This document shows positions 50,761 through 59,016 of a DNA stretch of 64,000 bases, piece after piece; the stretch's first letter is position 1; every line of letters begins with the position of its first letter. The position numbers and the translations under genes are program-made. Source of the stretch: Acd1 sp049973945 (GTDB taxonomy: Archaea > Thermoproteota > Thermoprotei_A > Sulfolobales > Sulfolobaceae); contig JBMFJH010000003.1 of assembly GCA_049973945.1 (NCBI GenBank), positions 49,517 through 113,516 on the forward strand, written 5' to 3'. The notes under the pieces were generated by a model. It had not been told where the DNA came from, made no database searches, and worked only from the letters and a program-made list of their open reading frames with translations.

Positions 50761-51192
50761 TCAATCCCTTGAGGTTACAATTAGGGGCAACCTATCACCC
50801 TTTTTCCACCTCTCCAGCATCTCGTAAGTTGAAGGGGACATCGAACTCCTTATCTCCTCTAATTCGTTCAGGTCGACCCAGACTAGCTCAGAGGCGTCAC
50901 TACTGGCCCTTTCCACTCCCCCGACCTTCCTACACAGGAAGTCGACGATCACGTAGTGGAACCCCTCCTTTATCACCTGAACTATCGCGAGGACGTCAAC
51001 TACTTCTACGTCCAAGTTAGTCTCCTCCTTCATTTCCCTCGTTACTGCTTTCTCTAAAGTTTCGCCGAACTCCACCTTTCCGCCTGGTACTGCTAGCAGT
51101 CCGGCGTTCGGGGGCTTCTTCCTCCTTACGAGCAACACTTTGTTGCCTTCCGAAACTAGACAACCTACAGCTACAAGTGGCCGGCCAGACAC
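50761..51192 (-). CDS. Nudix hydrolase (MutT-like)
   Basis: The protein has 143 residues. The Nudix box GGKVEFGETLEKAVTREMKE followed by ETN matches GX5EX7REUXEEXGU. It should hydrolyse a nucleoside diphosphate derivative; the substrate is unknown. It is convergent with cysS (gap 1 nt) and divergent from the secreted protein gene. Confidence 0.87.
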   Translation of the reverse strand: MSGRPLVAVGCLVSEGNKVLLVRRKKPPNAGLLAVPGGKVEFGETLEKAVTREMKEETNLDVEVVDVLAIVQVIKEGFHYVIVDFLCRKVGGVERASSDASELVWVDLNELEEIRSSMSPSTYEMLERWKKGDRLPLIVTSRD

Positions 51193-51208
51193 ATTCCTCC
51201 CAATAACG

Positions 51209-51220
51209 TTTTTTATTAAA
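51209..51220 (+). promoter_or_regulatory. TATA box of the surface-protein gene at 51238
   Basis: GTTTTTTATTAA ends about 18-20 nt, and is centred about 23-26 nt, before the ATG; a leaderless transcript is likely. Confidence 0.45.
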
Positions 51221-51237
51221 CGCGTTTCAGCTCTCCG

Positions 51238-52560
51238 ATGAATCGGACTCTGACGGTAGCCCTGCTTGTCGCGTTCATAGCATCAACACTAGCGTTCTCT
51301 TTGGGATCCATCGGTCAAGGGGGTTCTTACGGGGCGAGCTTGGGCGAGATCACCATATACAAAGTCCTCGTCTACAAGGGAACTTACGTGAAAACCGTCA
51401 CGTTAACCACTAAGTCTAGCGAGAGTAACGCTACGACCAAAACCACGACAGAGACGTATAACTTTACCTTAATCTATACAGTAGAAAAGGTGCAGGGACT
51501 AACCCTGGTAGTTAACGTCCAAGGGAATATCCCCCCGAACCTAACGATCGTTTCCAACGGGACACACGTAGTTAATTTGCTCTCCCCCCTCTCGCCCTAC
51601 TACCCTTATATACCTCCTCAGTTCCTGGCTCCCATAAACATCACGAACATCACCGCGATCGAATCCCTCTACACTAATATGGGAGTCCTGATAAGTGGGA
51701 CGAACTCGACCTCGCTACTAGTCACGCCGTTTTATAACAACAGCGAACTCCACGCCGCGTTAATTGACGCTAGGTGGGGAGGGAACGTGAACGTAGTCGT
51801 TAACGCGCAGGGCTACCTGAAGTCGTTATTTGGTCAAGGGCCTTCACAGGCCCTGTCTTTAGAGTTAGTAAATTACTCTGGACCGATAACGATTAACGTC
51901 AATTCAAGTAAGGCACTTCAATTGGCGTCCTCTCAGCCCTTGCTTTACGCTGTTAAGACCTATAATCCCTTCTCGCAGTCCTTAACGGTAACAGGCTACC
52001 TCCAGATATTCGCGCCCTTCACCATGTACAACGACACTTACGTTATGGCCTACTATTCCATAAGGCCAATACAGAACAACTACGTCGCGAGCCCCCAGGG
52101 TGTGTTCGGATATCCGACTTTCCTATTCATAAAAATAGTCAACGCGAGCACTGATCCGTCGCTGATCTTCCCCTTTGTCGGGGAGAAAAGCGTCGCTTGG
52201 GGGAACACAACAGTGTTCTTAATAGACCAACAGCAGGTCAGCGTGCTAGGTAACCACTACAACACCTACGTCTATACAGGTATCGAAAACAGGACGCAGA
52301 ACGTAACCCTATGGGTTACACCGCAAGGAGTCGTTGTGAAGGAGCTCGTGACTTCTGTTACGCAAAACGTTCCGCTCCTGGAGTTGGAGCTAGTTAAACC
52401 CATGCTGTTACCAGCTACTCAGACCTATCCGCCAGTCGTACAGACGGAAGGCCCTACAACATTGCCGTATCAAGTGGTTCATCCGAAGGAGTCCTTCATC
52501 GCAGCTGTAGCGTTCTCGTTAATCATTGTAATCCTCGCCGTCCTATTCAGGTTAAGATAA
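51238..52560 (+). CDS. Membrane-anchored extracytoplasmic protein, unknown function
   Basis: The protein has 440 residues. A hydrophobic N-terminal segment (VALLVAFIASTLAFSLGS) and a C-terminal helix (FIAAVAFSLIIVILAVLF) ending in RLR suggest an outside-facing domain anchored at the C terminus. The ectodomain is rich in Ser/Thr/Asn with many N-glycosylation sequons (NIT, NGT, NNS, NVT) and strand-like repeats, typical of Sulfolobales surface proteins. No family is recognised. It is monocistronic. Confidence 0.68.
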   Translation: MNRTLTVALLVAFIASTLAFSLGSIGQGGSYGASLGEITIYKVLVYKGTYVKTVTLTTKSSESNATTKTTTETYNFTLIYTVEKVQGLTLVVNVQGNIPPNLTIVSNGTHVVNLLSPLSPYYPYIPPQFLAPINITNITAIESLYTNMGVLISGTNSTSLLVTPFYNNSELHAALIDARWGGNVNVVVNAQGYLKSLFGQGPSQALSLELVNYSGPITINVNSSKALQLASSQPLLYAVKTYNPFSQSLTVTGYLQIFAPFTMYNDTYVMAYYSIRPIQNNYVASPQGVFGYPTFLFIKIVNASTDPSLIFPFVGEKSVAWGNTTVFLIDQQQVSVLGNHYNTYVYTGIENRTQNVTLWVTPQGVVVKELVTSVTQNVPLLELELVKPMLLPATQTYPPVVQTEGPTTLPYQVVHPKESFIAAVAFSLIIVILAVLFRLR

Positions 52561-52589
52561 ACCGAAGTTCTTTCCTTTTGGAAATAACG

Positions 52590-52599
52590 ATATTAATGT
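52590..52599 (+). promoter_or_regulatory. TATA box of gdhA
   Basis: ATATTAATGT is centred about 27 nt before ATG 52622, as expected for a leaderless, well-expressed gene. Confidence 0.5.
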
Positions 52600-52621
52600 A
52601 GCCACACACAACAAGAGTACA

Positions 52622-53890
52622 ATGGCGACCCCATTCGAAGAGGTAATGTCTTCTAGCCTCTTGACCCAACAGCTCAAAAGGCTTTACGCGACCGGCCAGA
52701 TCTTGGGCCTGGACGACGACTCTATTCAGGCGCTGGCTACCCCTGAGAGAGTCCTCGAGGTGAAGATGTCGATAAGGACCAAAGACGGAAGAGTGAAGAC
52801 GTTCGTCGGTTGGAGGTCTCAGCACAACAGCGCATTAGGCCCCTATAAGGGGGGAGTTAGGTACCACCCCATGGTGAATAAGGACGAGGTAGTTGCGCTC
52901 TCAATGATGATGACCTGGAAGAACTCACTACTGCTCTTGCCCTTCGGCGGGGGCAAAGGCGGCGTGAAGGTCGACCCTAAGACATTAACCAAGGAGGAGC
53001 TCGAACTGCTCTCCAGGGAGTACATCGACCAGATATACAAATACATCGGGAGCGATATAGACATCCCGGCCCCAGACGTAAATACGGACGCCCAGGTGAT
53101 GGCCTGGTTCCTGGACGAGTACACGAAGGTCTCGGGAAGGCGGGACCCGGGAGCCTTTACTGGGAAGCCCGTGGAAATAGGGGGCATAGCGGTGAGGGAG
53201 TACAGCACGGGATTGGGCGTCGCCACGATAGCTAGGATGGCGGCGGAGAAGTTCCTGGGAGGCATAGAGGGCAAAAGGGTGATAGTCCAAGGCTTCGGCA
53301 ACGTGGGAAGCTACACGGTCAAGTTCCTGACTGAGATGGGAGCCAAGGTAATAGGCGTGAGCGACACCAAAGGGGGAGTGATAGACCCCAACGGCCTGGA
53401 TTACGAGGAACTAGTCAAGGTGAAGAAGGCTACAGGCTCGGTCGTCAACTACCCGAGAGGTAAGAAGGTGACGAACGACGAGCTGTTGACCAGCGAGTGC
53501 GACATTTTGATCCCAGCGGCTATAGAGAACGTAATACACAAGGGCAACGCTGACAAAGTTAAGGCTAAACTGATAGTTGAGGCGGCCAACGGCCCCCTCA
53601 CGGCTGACGCCGACCCAATAATGAGAAACAAGGGAATAGTCGTTGTGCCCGACATTCTAGCGAACGCAGGCGGAGTAGTAGGGAGCTACGTAGAGTGGGC
53701 CAACAACAAGATGGGGGAGATCCTGGACGAGGAGCAGCAACGCAGTCTAATAGTGAACAGGATGAGCAAGGCGTTCGAGGCGGTTTACTCCAAGTACCAG
53801 AAGCTAGGAGACCAGGACATGAGGACAGCCGCAATGGTTCTTGCTGTAGAGAGAGTGTATAAAGCCATGAAAGTCATGGGCCAAGTGTGA
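52622..53890 (+). CDS. gdhA: Glutamate dehydrogenase
   Basis: The protein has 422 residues, typical of the hexameric archaeal enzyme. It shows LGPYKGGVRYHP, the catalytic LLPFGGGKGGVKVDPK with the Lys, DIDIPAPDVNTD and the dinucleotide loop VIVQGFGNVGSYTVKFL. It interconverts glutamate with 2-oxoglutarate and ammonia. It is monocistronic with a clear TATA box. Confidence 0.95.
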   Translation: MATPFEEVMSSSLLTQQLKRLYATGQILGLDDDSIQALATPERVLEVKMSIRTKDGRVKTFVGWRSQHNSALGPYKGGVRYHPMVNKDEVVALSMMMTWKNSLLLLPFGGGKGGVKVDPKTLTKEELELLSREYIDQIYKYIGSDIDIPAPDVNTDAQVMAWFLDEYTKVSGRRDPGAFTGKPVEIGGIAVREYSTGLGVATIARMAAEKFLGGIEGKRVIVQGFGNVGSYTVKFLTEMGAKVIGVSDTKGGVIDPNGLDYEELVKVKKATGSVVNYPRGKKVTNDELLTSECDILIPAAIENVIHKGNADKVKAKLIVEAANGPLTADADPIMRNKGIVVVPDILANAGGVVGSYVEWANNKMGEILDEEQQRSLIVNRMSKAFEAVYSKYQKLGDQDMRTAAMVLAVERVYKAMKVMGQV

Positions 53891-53919
53891 TTTTTGGAGT
53901 TATTTTCAATACCCAAAGT

Positions 53920-54177
53920 TTAGATAAGGACGAGGGTTATCAGTAGAGCTATCATTATCGCGAGGAGCACGAGAGAGACCTTCACCATGTCCTTGGAATT
54001 CCCAAAAACGATAGGGAAGGGCCCGATCAGTATTACCCCTCCGACTTTCGTCTCTCCCTTCTGCTGAGAGTCCGCCTGCTTTAGGTTCCTCATGATCTCG
54101 TAAATTAGGCCTACGATCAGTACGATTAGCCCTACGAAGGTTACTACGATTCCTATATCAAAAAGGGTGACGTTCAT
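53920..54177 (-). CDS. DUF131-type small membrane protein
   Basis: The protein has 85 residues with two membrane helices at the ends (IVVTFVGLIVLIVGLIYEI and VSLVLLAIMIALLITLVLI) and a middle GGVILIGPFPIVFGNSKD. This GPFPIVFG-type motif is the hallmark of the archaeal DUF131/TIGR00304 family, whose role is unknown. The ATG overlaps the stop of the upstream OLD-like ATPase gene by 4 nt, so the two are co-translated. Confidence 0.8.
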   Translation of the reverse strand: MNVTLFDIGIVVTFVGLIVLIVGLIYEIMRNLKQADSQQKGETKVGGVILIGPFPIVFGNSKDMVKVSLVLLAIMIALLITLVLI

Positions 54178-55664
54178 GCGATTTCCTGGATAGACTTAAT
54201 CTTGTTCGCTAAAATCTCTATCTCCTTTGGCAGCTCTGCGGTATCGTTGCTACTCATGATGTCTCCCAAGGAAGTCCTAATCCTCTCGTAGTCGACTCCC
54301 CTCTTCCTCGTAACTTGGTTGAGCCACGACGTCACGTCCGACTTGTAGAGATCCCTCACCTCCTTGTCCTCGAGGTGAATCCCTAAGGACTTGAGCACCG
54401 TTGGTAAGACGTCCCTGCTGAAGAACTCCTCCACGTTCCTGTTGAAGGGCACACACCAGTCCTTCTCCTCCCCCGTAACCAGGTCGCACAACCCGACGTA
54501 CACGGTGGTCAGCTTCAGCCTTTCTATTACCCTCCTCCAGAGGCCGAACTCGTACTCGTTGTTGACCTTGAAAGCCGCTATCCCGAGCTCGTCCACCGGT
54601 ATGCCGACCCTCCTGAGCCAGTTTAGCATTACTACCGGCTCGACCTGTGGTCCGGTGAGTATAACCACCCTGTTGAAGAGGAGGTCGGTGAGCCTAACCC
54701 TCAATATGCTGAGCAGTAGCTCGAGGGTGCTGTCCAGGTTCACCTGGATCGCCGTGGAGCTGGCGTCCCTCCTCTTCATAAGTATTACCGACTCGACGAC
54801 CTTGGCGGAGACGAAGTAGGGCGAGTGGGAAGTTATGAACACCTGGAAGTTAGACCTCTTCGACCACTCCTTGATAAGTTTGATGATCCTGGCCTGAAGG
54901 CTTGGGTGCATGTTGACCTCGGGCTCCTCAATAAGCATGACCTTGTTGCCGCTGGCCCATATCACGAAGAGCATCAGTATCGCCCTCTGGAAGCCCGATG
55001 CCGCTAGGTCGACGTATACGGGGAGGTTCTGGACGTTGAGCACCAGCTTATTACCCTCCCAGATCTCCAAGCCCTTCACTTCGGGTATAGTCGAGCTCAC
55101 TAAGTTCGCGAAGTCGTACCAGAGCTTTTTCAGGTGCAGGGGAGACTTGTAAAGCTCCATCATCCTCTTCAAGGACTCGTCGAAGTAGTTCGCGTCGTAA
55201 ATTGGCACGTACTCCACTAGGTTCGCCGCGTAGCTGAATAGCTGTTTCACATCTCTCAGCGTGTCGGAATCGATGGGGGACGAGTTGACGAGGAGCCTTT
55301 CAACGCTCCAGGTAATCGTCTTCCTGTCGTACTGAACCTTGTTGACCACCTCAACCCTATAGGCAGTTCTCTTCCCTAGCACCTTGGCCACTTCGTCCTC
55401 ACTGAAGTAGACCGTACCCCCTAGGTAGATCGGCTTCGAGACATCGTAGGTGTGCCAAAGTACAGCGTAGCTCCCCTCCGGGTCGTCGATCGTCTTCCTC
55501 TCTATGCCGGAGCTAAGGTTCCTGACGAACGTGAAAATTGCGGAGAGCAGGTTAGTCTTCCCGTTGCCGTTGTAACCAACTACGAGGTTTACTCCTCCCA
55601 GGTCGGAAAGCCTCACCTCTTTGAGGCTCCTGAAGTTAGCGACGTAGAAGTCGGTAATCCTCAC
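54174..55664 (-). CDS. OLD-like SMC-family ATPase with degenerate C-terminal domain
   Basis: The protein has 496 residues. Walker A is VVGYNGNGKTNLLSA near residue 30 after FRSLKEVRLSDLG; Walker B is VMLIEEPEVNMHPSLQARI, followed by ITSHSPYFVS. This is the AAA/ABC-type ATPase half of OLD-family proteins. The second half begins where a TOPRIM nuclease would lie, VVILTGPQVEPVVMLNWLRR, but the usual VEG-Glu motif is replaced, so nuclease activity is doubtful. Some OLD relatives work in phage defence. It is in an operon with the DUF131 protein. Confidence 0.72.
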   Translation of the reverse strand: MRITDFYVANFRSLKEVRLSDLGGVNLVVGYNGNGKTNLLSAIFTFVRNLSSGIERKTIDDPEGSYAVLWHTYDVSKPIYLGGTVYFSEDEVAKVLGKRTAYRVEVVNKVQYDRKTITWSVERLLVNSSPIDSDTLRDVKQLFSYAANLVEYVPIYDANYFDESLKRMMELYKSPLHLKKLWYDFANLVSSTIPEVKGLEIWEGNKLVLNVQNLPVYVDLAASGFQRAILMLFVIWASGNKVMLIEEPEVNMHPSLQARIIKLIKEWSKRSNFQVFITSHSPYFVSAKVVESVILMKRRDASSTAIQVNLDSTLELLLSILRVRLTDLLFNRVVILTGPQVEPVVMLNWLRRVGIPVDELGIAAFKVNNEYEFGLWRRVIERLKLTTVYVGLCDLVTGEEKDWCVPFNRNVEEFFSRDVLPTVLKSLGIHLEDKEVRDLYKSDVTSWLNQVTRKRGVDYERIRTSLGDIMSSNDTAELPKEIEILANKIKSIQEIA

Positions 55665-55804
55665 TACGTATCACTCAAAGGTAATACTCAGACACGGCGT
55701 TTTATAACGGGTAAGGCCCGAGACAGCCGGTGAAAGTGAGGCAAAAAGCCAGGAGTCGCGTTAAGAGATCAACGCTCTTTCCATGTCGGTATTACGGAAA
55801 TGCG
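55665..55804. other. Short intergenic stretch without a recognised feature
   Basis: These 140 nt separate the OLD-like and SDR genes, both on the minus strand. There is an A/T-rich element near 55710 (TTTTATAACG) that could be a promoter for the OLD-like gene on the other strand, but I see nothing decisive. Confidence 0.3.
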
Positions 55805-56584
55805 TTAAAACGAGGTCTTGATCAGCCCGCCGTCGACGGGAATAAGGGCGCCAGTCACGTAAGTGGCCAGGTTAGAGGCGAGGAAGACTACGACGTTCGC
55901 CACTTCCTCAGGGTCGGCGAACCTCTTCAGCGGTACGTCCTTGACGAACTCCCTCTCGACCTCTTTCGGGTCCTTGTTGAGGGCTTTCGACCTCGTCTCG
56001 ATGAGCTGCTTCATCCTGTCGGTCATGGTGTAGCCGGGCATGATGCCGTTTACGAGGATCCCCTTCTCGGCCAGCTGGTTGCTCGCGGTCTTTATGAGGC
56101 CTACTAAGGACGTCCTGATGACGTTCGACAAGTCGAGGTTGTCGATGGGTTGCTTGACCGTGGTCGACGTGCTTATTATGATCCTCCCTCCCGGCCCCAT
56201 GTACTTGCTCGCCTCCTTGACCATCAAGACAGGAGTTATCATCAGGGAGTTAGCTGCGCTCATCCAGTCCTGCTTTTCGAGGTTGAACACAGTCCCGGGC
56301 CTAGGCGGTGGGGGCACGTAAACGAGTACGTCGAGGCCTCCGAGGAGCTCCACCCCCTTCCTCACAAGCTCGACTCCCTGGTCTGGATCGTAAAGGTCGG
56401 CCTTCACGGCGTAAACTCTGCCGATTTTCTCTAACCTGGCCTTCGCCTCGCTCAAGTTCCTCTCGTTGCGTGACGATATCACTACGTGAGCCCCTTCCTC
56501 GAGGAACCTCTTAGCAATCGCGAACCCGATGCCCTTACTCGACGACGTCACTATCGCCCTTTTCCCTTCCAGCCCTAGGCCCAT
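55805..56584 (-). CDS. Short-chain dehydrogenase-like protein with altered active site
   Basis: The protein has 259 residues. The NAD(P) loop reads TSSSKGIGFAIA (usually TGxxxGIG). At the catalytic YxxxK position the sequence is DLSNVIRTSL, so Tyr and Lys are replaced by about Ser153 and Arg157. The NNAG region reads VYVPPPPRPG. Such variants occur in a known archaeal/bacterial subgroup. It may be a divergent reductase or a non-classical enzyme. Its start lies 50 nt inside the uracil-DNA glycosylase gene. Confidence 0.8.
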   Translation of the reverse strand: MGLGLEGKRAIVTSSSKGIGFAIAKRFLEEGAHVVISSRNERNLSEAKARLEKIGRVYAVKADLYDPDQGVELVRKGVELLGGLDVLVYVPPPPRPGTVFNLEKQDWMSAANSLMITPVLMVKEASKYMGPGGRIIISTSTTVKQPIDNLDLSNVIRTSLVGLIKTASNQLAEKGILVNGIMPGYTMTDRMKQLIETRSKALNKDPKEVEREFVKDVPLKRFADPEEVANVVVFLASNLATYVTGALIPVDGGLIKTSF

Positions 56585-57200
56585 TTAGGAAGTCAAGTAT
56601 CGTGGGCCTTTTATCTTTGCCTTTCGTGAGCCCGGCGAGCCTAGCGAGCTTCCTGAAGTCCTCCTCGAAGAGCTCCCTGAGCCTCGGGTTGTACAACACG
56701 GCCGCGGGGTGTAACGTGGGGAACACCGTCACACTACCATAGCCGAAGTCGACCTCGAACGGCTGACCCCTGACCGCCAAGATCGACCGGAACCTCCTCC
56801 CGAACCTCTCCATCAAGTACCTCGTGGAGTGTCTGCCTAACGTCACGATTATTTTGGGCTTGATCGACGCTATCTGCCTCTCTAAATACGGAGAGCAGGC
56901 CGCAATTTCGTCGTCCTCGGGATCCCTGTTGTTCGGTGGCCTGCACTTAACAACGTTAGTTATGAACACGTCGCTCCTCCTTAGACCGAGAATTTCCTCT
57001 ATCGCTTTAGTAAGGACGCTTCCCGCCGCTCCCACAAAAGGCCTACCCTGCAAGTCCTCGTTCTCGCCCGGAGCTTCCCCTATGAACATGACAGTAGCCT
57101 TGGGGTTGCCCTCACCAGGAACTGCGTTAGTCCTAGTCAAGTGCAACCTGCACTTCGTACAAGCCCTTACCTCCTCGGCGATTTTCTCGAGCTCGGACAT
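56535..57200 (-). CDS. udg: Uracil-DNA glycosylase, family 4 (Fe-S)
   Basis: The protein has 221 residues. Motif A is GEAPGENEDLQGRPFVGAAG and motif B HPAAVLYNPR. Four cluster cysteines: ACTKC (Cys14, Cys17), VKCRPPNNRDPED and AACSPYL. It removes uracil from DNA, a heat-driven cytosine deamination product. Its ATG is within the 3' part of a candidate sRNA. Confidence 0.93.
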   Translation of the reverse strand: MSELEKIAEEVRACTKCRLHLTRTNAVPGEGNPKATVMFIGEAPGENEDLQGRPFVGAAGSVLTKAIEEILGLRRSDVFITNVVKCRPPNNRDPEDDEIAACSPYLERQIASIKPKIIVTLGRHSTRYLMERFGRRFRSILAVRGQPFEVDFGYGSVTVFPTLHPAAVLYNPRLRELFEEDFRKLARLAGLTKGKDKRPTILDFLNGPRAGREKGDSDVVE

Positions 57201-57253
57201 CAGGAAATCGACCCCTCTTCACTAGTCCGTTTATGTCGGCCTCATCACCCCGA
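57193..57253 (-). ncRNA. Candidate C/D box guide sRNA, possible 23S rRNA target
   Basis: Minus strand. C box GTGATGA (57248-57242), a 12-nt guide (57241-57230), D'-like CGGA, a 4-nt spacer, C'-like TGAAGA, a second 12-nt guide and D box CTGA (57203-57200), with a terminal stem TCGG/CCGA. The spacing is 12/4/4/6/12. The first guide, GGCCGACATAAA, is complementary to ATGTCGGC plus a G-U pair, a sequence I recall from the peptidyl transferase centre of 23S rRNA. The D box abuts the ATG of the uracil-DNA glycosylase gene. Confidence 0.6.
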
Positions 57254-57255
57254 AT

Positions 57256-57322
57256 GTGCCCCACCCTGCTGAGGGCCCTCATCGATCCCCTAGGGCACTC
57301 TGGCCCCGATGGGTGGTGGGGC
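57256..57322. other. Possible structured leader with inverted repeats
   Basis: Inverted repeats are GTGCCC (57256-57261) with GGGCAC (57293-57298), a perfect 12-bp palindrome TGAGGGCCCTCA (57270-57281), and GCCCC (57303-57307) with GGGGC (57318-57322). These lie between the C/D candidate at 57193 and the divergent gene at 57361. An H/ACA RNA or a structured leader is possible, but I cannot identify the class. Confidence 0.3.
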
Positions 57323-57360
57323 TCACCGATTTAACTACGCTTAGCCACTATTAAACGGAA

Positions 57361-57657
57361 TTGAGCAAGGACAAGCTCTTCTACCAGCTCCAGGACTACA
57401 TGCTCTTGAGAACCTCGCTGGAGAAGGTCAAAATTAAGCTCGAGGGTACGAGGTCTCCTCCTTGGGGGCTGATCGAGGAGGAACTCCAGGGCCTCTTTGC
57501 GAAGGGGAAGAACGACCCCCACCTTACTAGCGTCGTGGAACCTCTGAGACAGGCCGTGGACGAGAGGGATAAGGATGAGGCGTTAAAGGCGGTCAACGAG
57601 GCTATAACCTCGATTGACAAGAAAATCAGGGAAATTTATTCAATGCTGAGAGCCTAA
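57361..57657 (+). CDS. Small helical protein, unknown
   Basis: The protein has 98 residues, nearly all helical, with heptad-like hydrophobic spacing (FYQLQDYMLLRTSLEKVKIK, then DKDEALKAVNEAITSIDKKI). It may form a coiled-coil dimer. No family is recognised. TTG 57361 has a GATTTAACT element about 28 nt upstream. It overlaps the convergent TSUP permease by 18 nt. Confidence 0.6.
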   Translation: MSKDKLFYQLQDYMLLRTSLEKVKIKLEGTRSPPWGLIEEELQGLFAKGKNDPHLTSVVEPLRQAVDERDKDEALKAVNEAITSIDKKIREIYSMLRA

Positions 57658-58506
57658 AACTAGGAGCTCGTAAAAACTGTACGCGTTCTTATACACAATG
57701 TATATCGCCACGGCGATTATGATGACCGCGAAGACCTTTCTCAAGACGCCCCTCGGGAGGCTCGAGGCCACCTTCGCTCCGAGATAACCCCCGACCACGC
57801 CTCCCAAGAGGTAGAGCACGCTCACGACTGGGTCGACTAGGCCTTCAATCATGTAAGTGCCTGCCGTTACCACGCCGAAAGTCCCCACCGAAATCAGAGA
57901 CGTTCCGACAGCCTTCAGCATGCATACTCCGGTACTGAAGAGAAGCCCAGGAACGATGAGGAAGCCTCCCCCTATGCCAAATAAGCCTGAGGCGAAACCA
58001 ACGGCGAAGCTCGTCGGTACTAACCTAGGCCATTTCAACTTCCCGCAGTCCTTGCTTGATGTCGCGACTGGATCGTTACCCAACGACCTCGTCTTAGTCC
58101 TAGAGCCTCCCTTCCAAACGTGAATTGCTATCACTATCATCAGAACACCGAAAAGGAATAACAGAAGCGCTCCGTGAACCAGTAAACCGACCTTAGCACC
58201 GACGAAGCTTCCTAGCGCACCTAACGTCGCGAACGTAATTCCCTCTTTCACCTTTACGTTGCCCTTACGCCAATGCATGTAGGCGTTTACGTAGGCGTTT
58301 AGGCCTACCGCTAGAGCCGTCGTCCCTATGACCAAGTGAGCTACGTAGTTTTCCGAGTGTCGAGTGTCGTAAGCTAGACCGACGAAGTATAAAAGTAAAG
58401 GAATCGCCAGTATTGAGCCGCCTCCTCCGATGAGTCCCAGAGAGAAGCCTACCAGGAAGCCACTGATCACCGTTAGGACGTACTGAAACGAAGAGAGCTC
58501 AATCAC
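57640..58506 (-). CDS. TSUP / TauE-SafE family permease
   Basis: The protein has 288 residues with about eight membrane helices and two repeats of the family motif: GFSLGLIGGGGSILAIPLL near the N terminus and GFASGLFGIGGGFLIVPGL later. The family exports or imports sulfite, sulfoacetate, thiosulfate or other organosulfur anions. In a sulfur-oxidising thermophile a sulfur oxyanion is a natural guess. It lies beside a metal-responsive regulator gene that is transcribed in the same direction. Confidence 0.85.
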   Translation of the reverse strand: MIELSSFQYVLTVISGFLVGFSLGLIGGGGSILAIPLLLYFVGLAYDTRHSENYVAHLVIGTTALAVGLNAYVNAYMHWRKGNVKVKEGITFATLGALGSFVGAKVGLLVHGALLLFLFGVLMIVIAIHVWKGGSRTKTRSLGNDPVATSSKDCGKLKWPRLVPTSFAVGFASGLFGIGGGFLIVPGLLFSTGVCMLKAVGTSLISVGTFGVVTAGTYMIEGLVDPVVSVLYLLGGVVGGYLGAKVASSLPRGVLRKVFAVIIIAVAIYIVYKNAYSFYELLVLGSQH

Positions 58507-58586
58507 GTACTGGATTTTGACTTTCGAAAGTTAAAAGTTCTTTTACTCAACGATATGTGTTCTAAATTTTCATCACGTTGAATAAA

Positions 58587-58979
58587 TCATGGTATAGGGT
58601 TTCCGTGGGGGCACGCCTTAGGCTCGCCGAGGTACTTGTACAACGCTTCGATGACCTCTTCTGGGACACTTACGTCAAACTGAGCTGACAGTTCGCAGGC
58701 CCTGTCTGGGCTTACCCCCGCCTTGACCAACAAGAGCTCTAATACCCTATGGGCCTTCTTGTACTGTTCCAACGCGTCCCTCCCCTTATCCGTCAGTTTG
58801 ACGGCTTTCCCGCTCCTCTCCACGTATCCCTTCTCCTTTAGGTGCGAAATCTCCTCATATACCGACGGAACGCTGACGTTGAGGTACTCCGCTAAAGCGG
58901 TTAGCGTCACTCTGGGACTACTCTTCTCAAGAGTAGCGATTGCCTCTAGGTACTCGATCTCCCTTTTCGAGACGTCCAT
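58587..58979 (-). CDS. DtxR/MntR-family metal-dependent regulator
   Basis: The protein has about 130 residues. A winged helix (VTLTALAEYLNVSVPSVYEEI, then HLKEKGYVER) is followed by the metal-binding dimerisation domain (AHRVLELLLVKAGVSPDRAC) and ends with CPHGNPIP, the family metal-ligand motif. There is no SH3 domain. It probably controls Mn or Fe transport. ATG 58979 is about 26 nt after a TTAATG element; a GTG 7 codons upstream is possible. Confidence 0.85.
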   Translation of the reverse strand: MDVSKREIEYLEAIATLEKSSPRVTLTALAEYLNVSVPSVYEEISHLKEKGYVERSGKAVKLTDKGRDALEQYKKAHRVLELLLVKAGVSPDRACELSAQFDVSVPEEVIEALYKYLGEPKACPHGNPIP

Positions 58980-59016
58980 GGGTCGCTGTAAGTTTTTCAC
59001 ATTAATGACTAATAAC

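Noticed and set aside
58540..58590. TGATGA on the minus strand near 58575 considered as a C box
   Set aside because: No D box is found within a plausible distance; the region is an A/T-rich promoter area.
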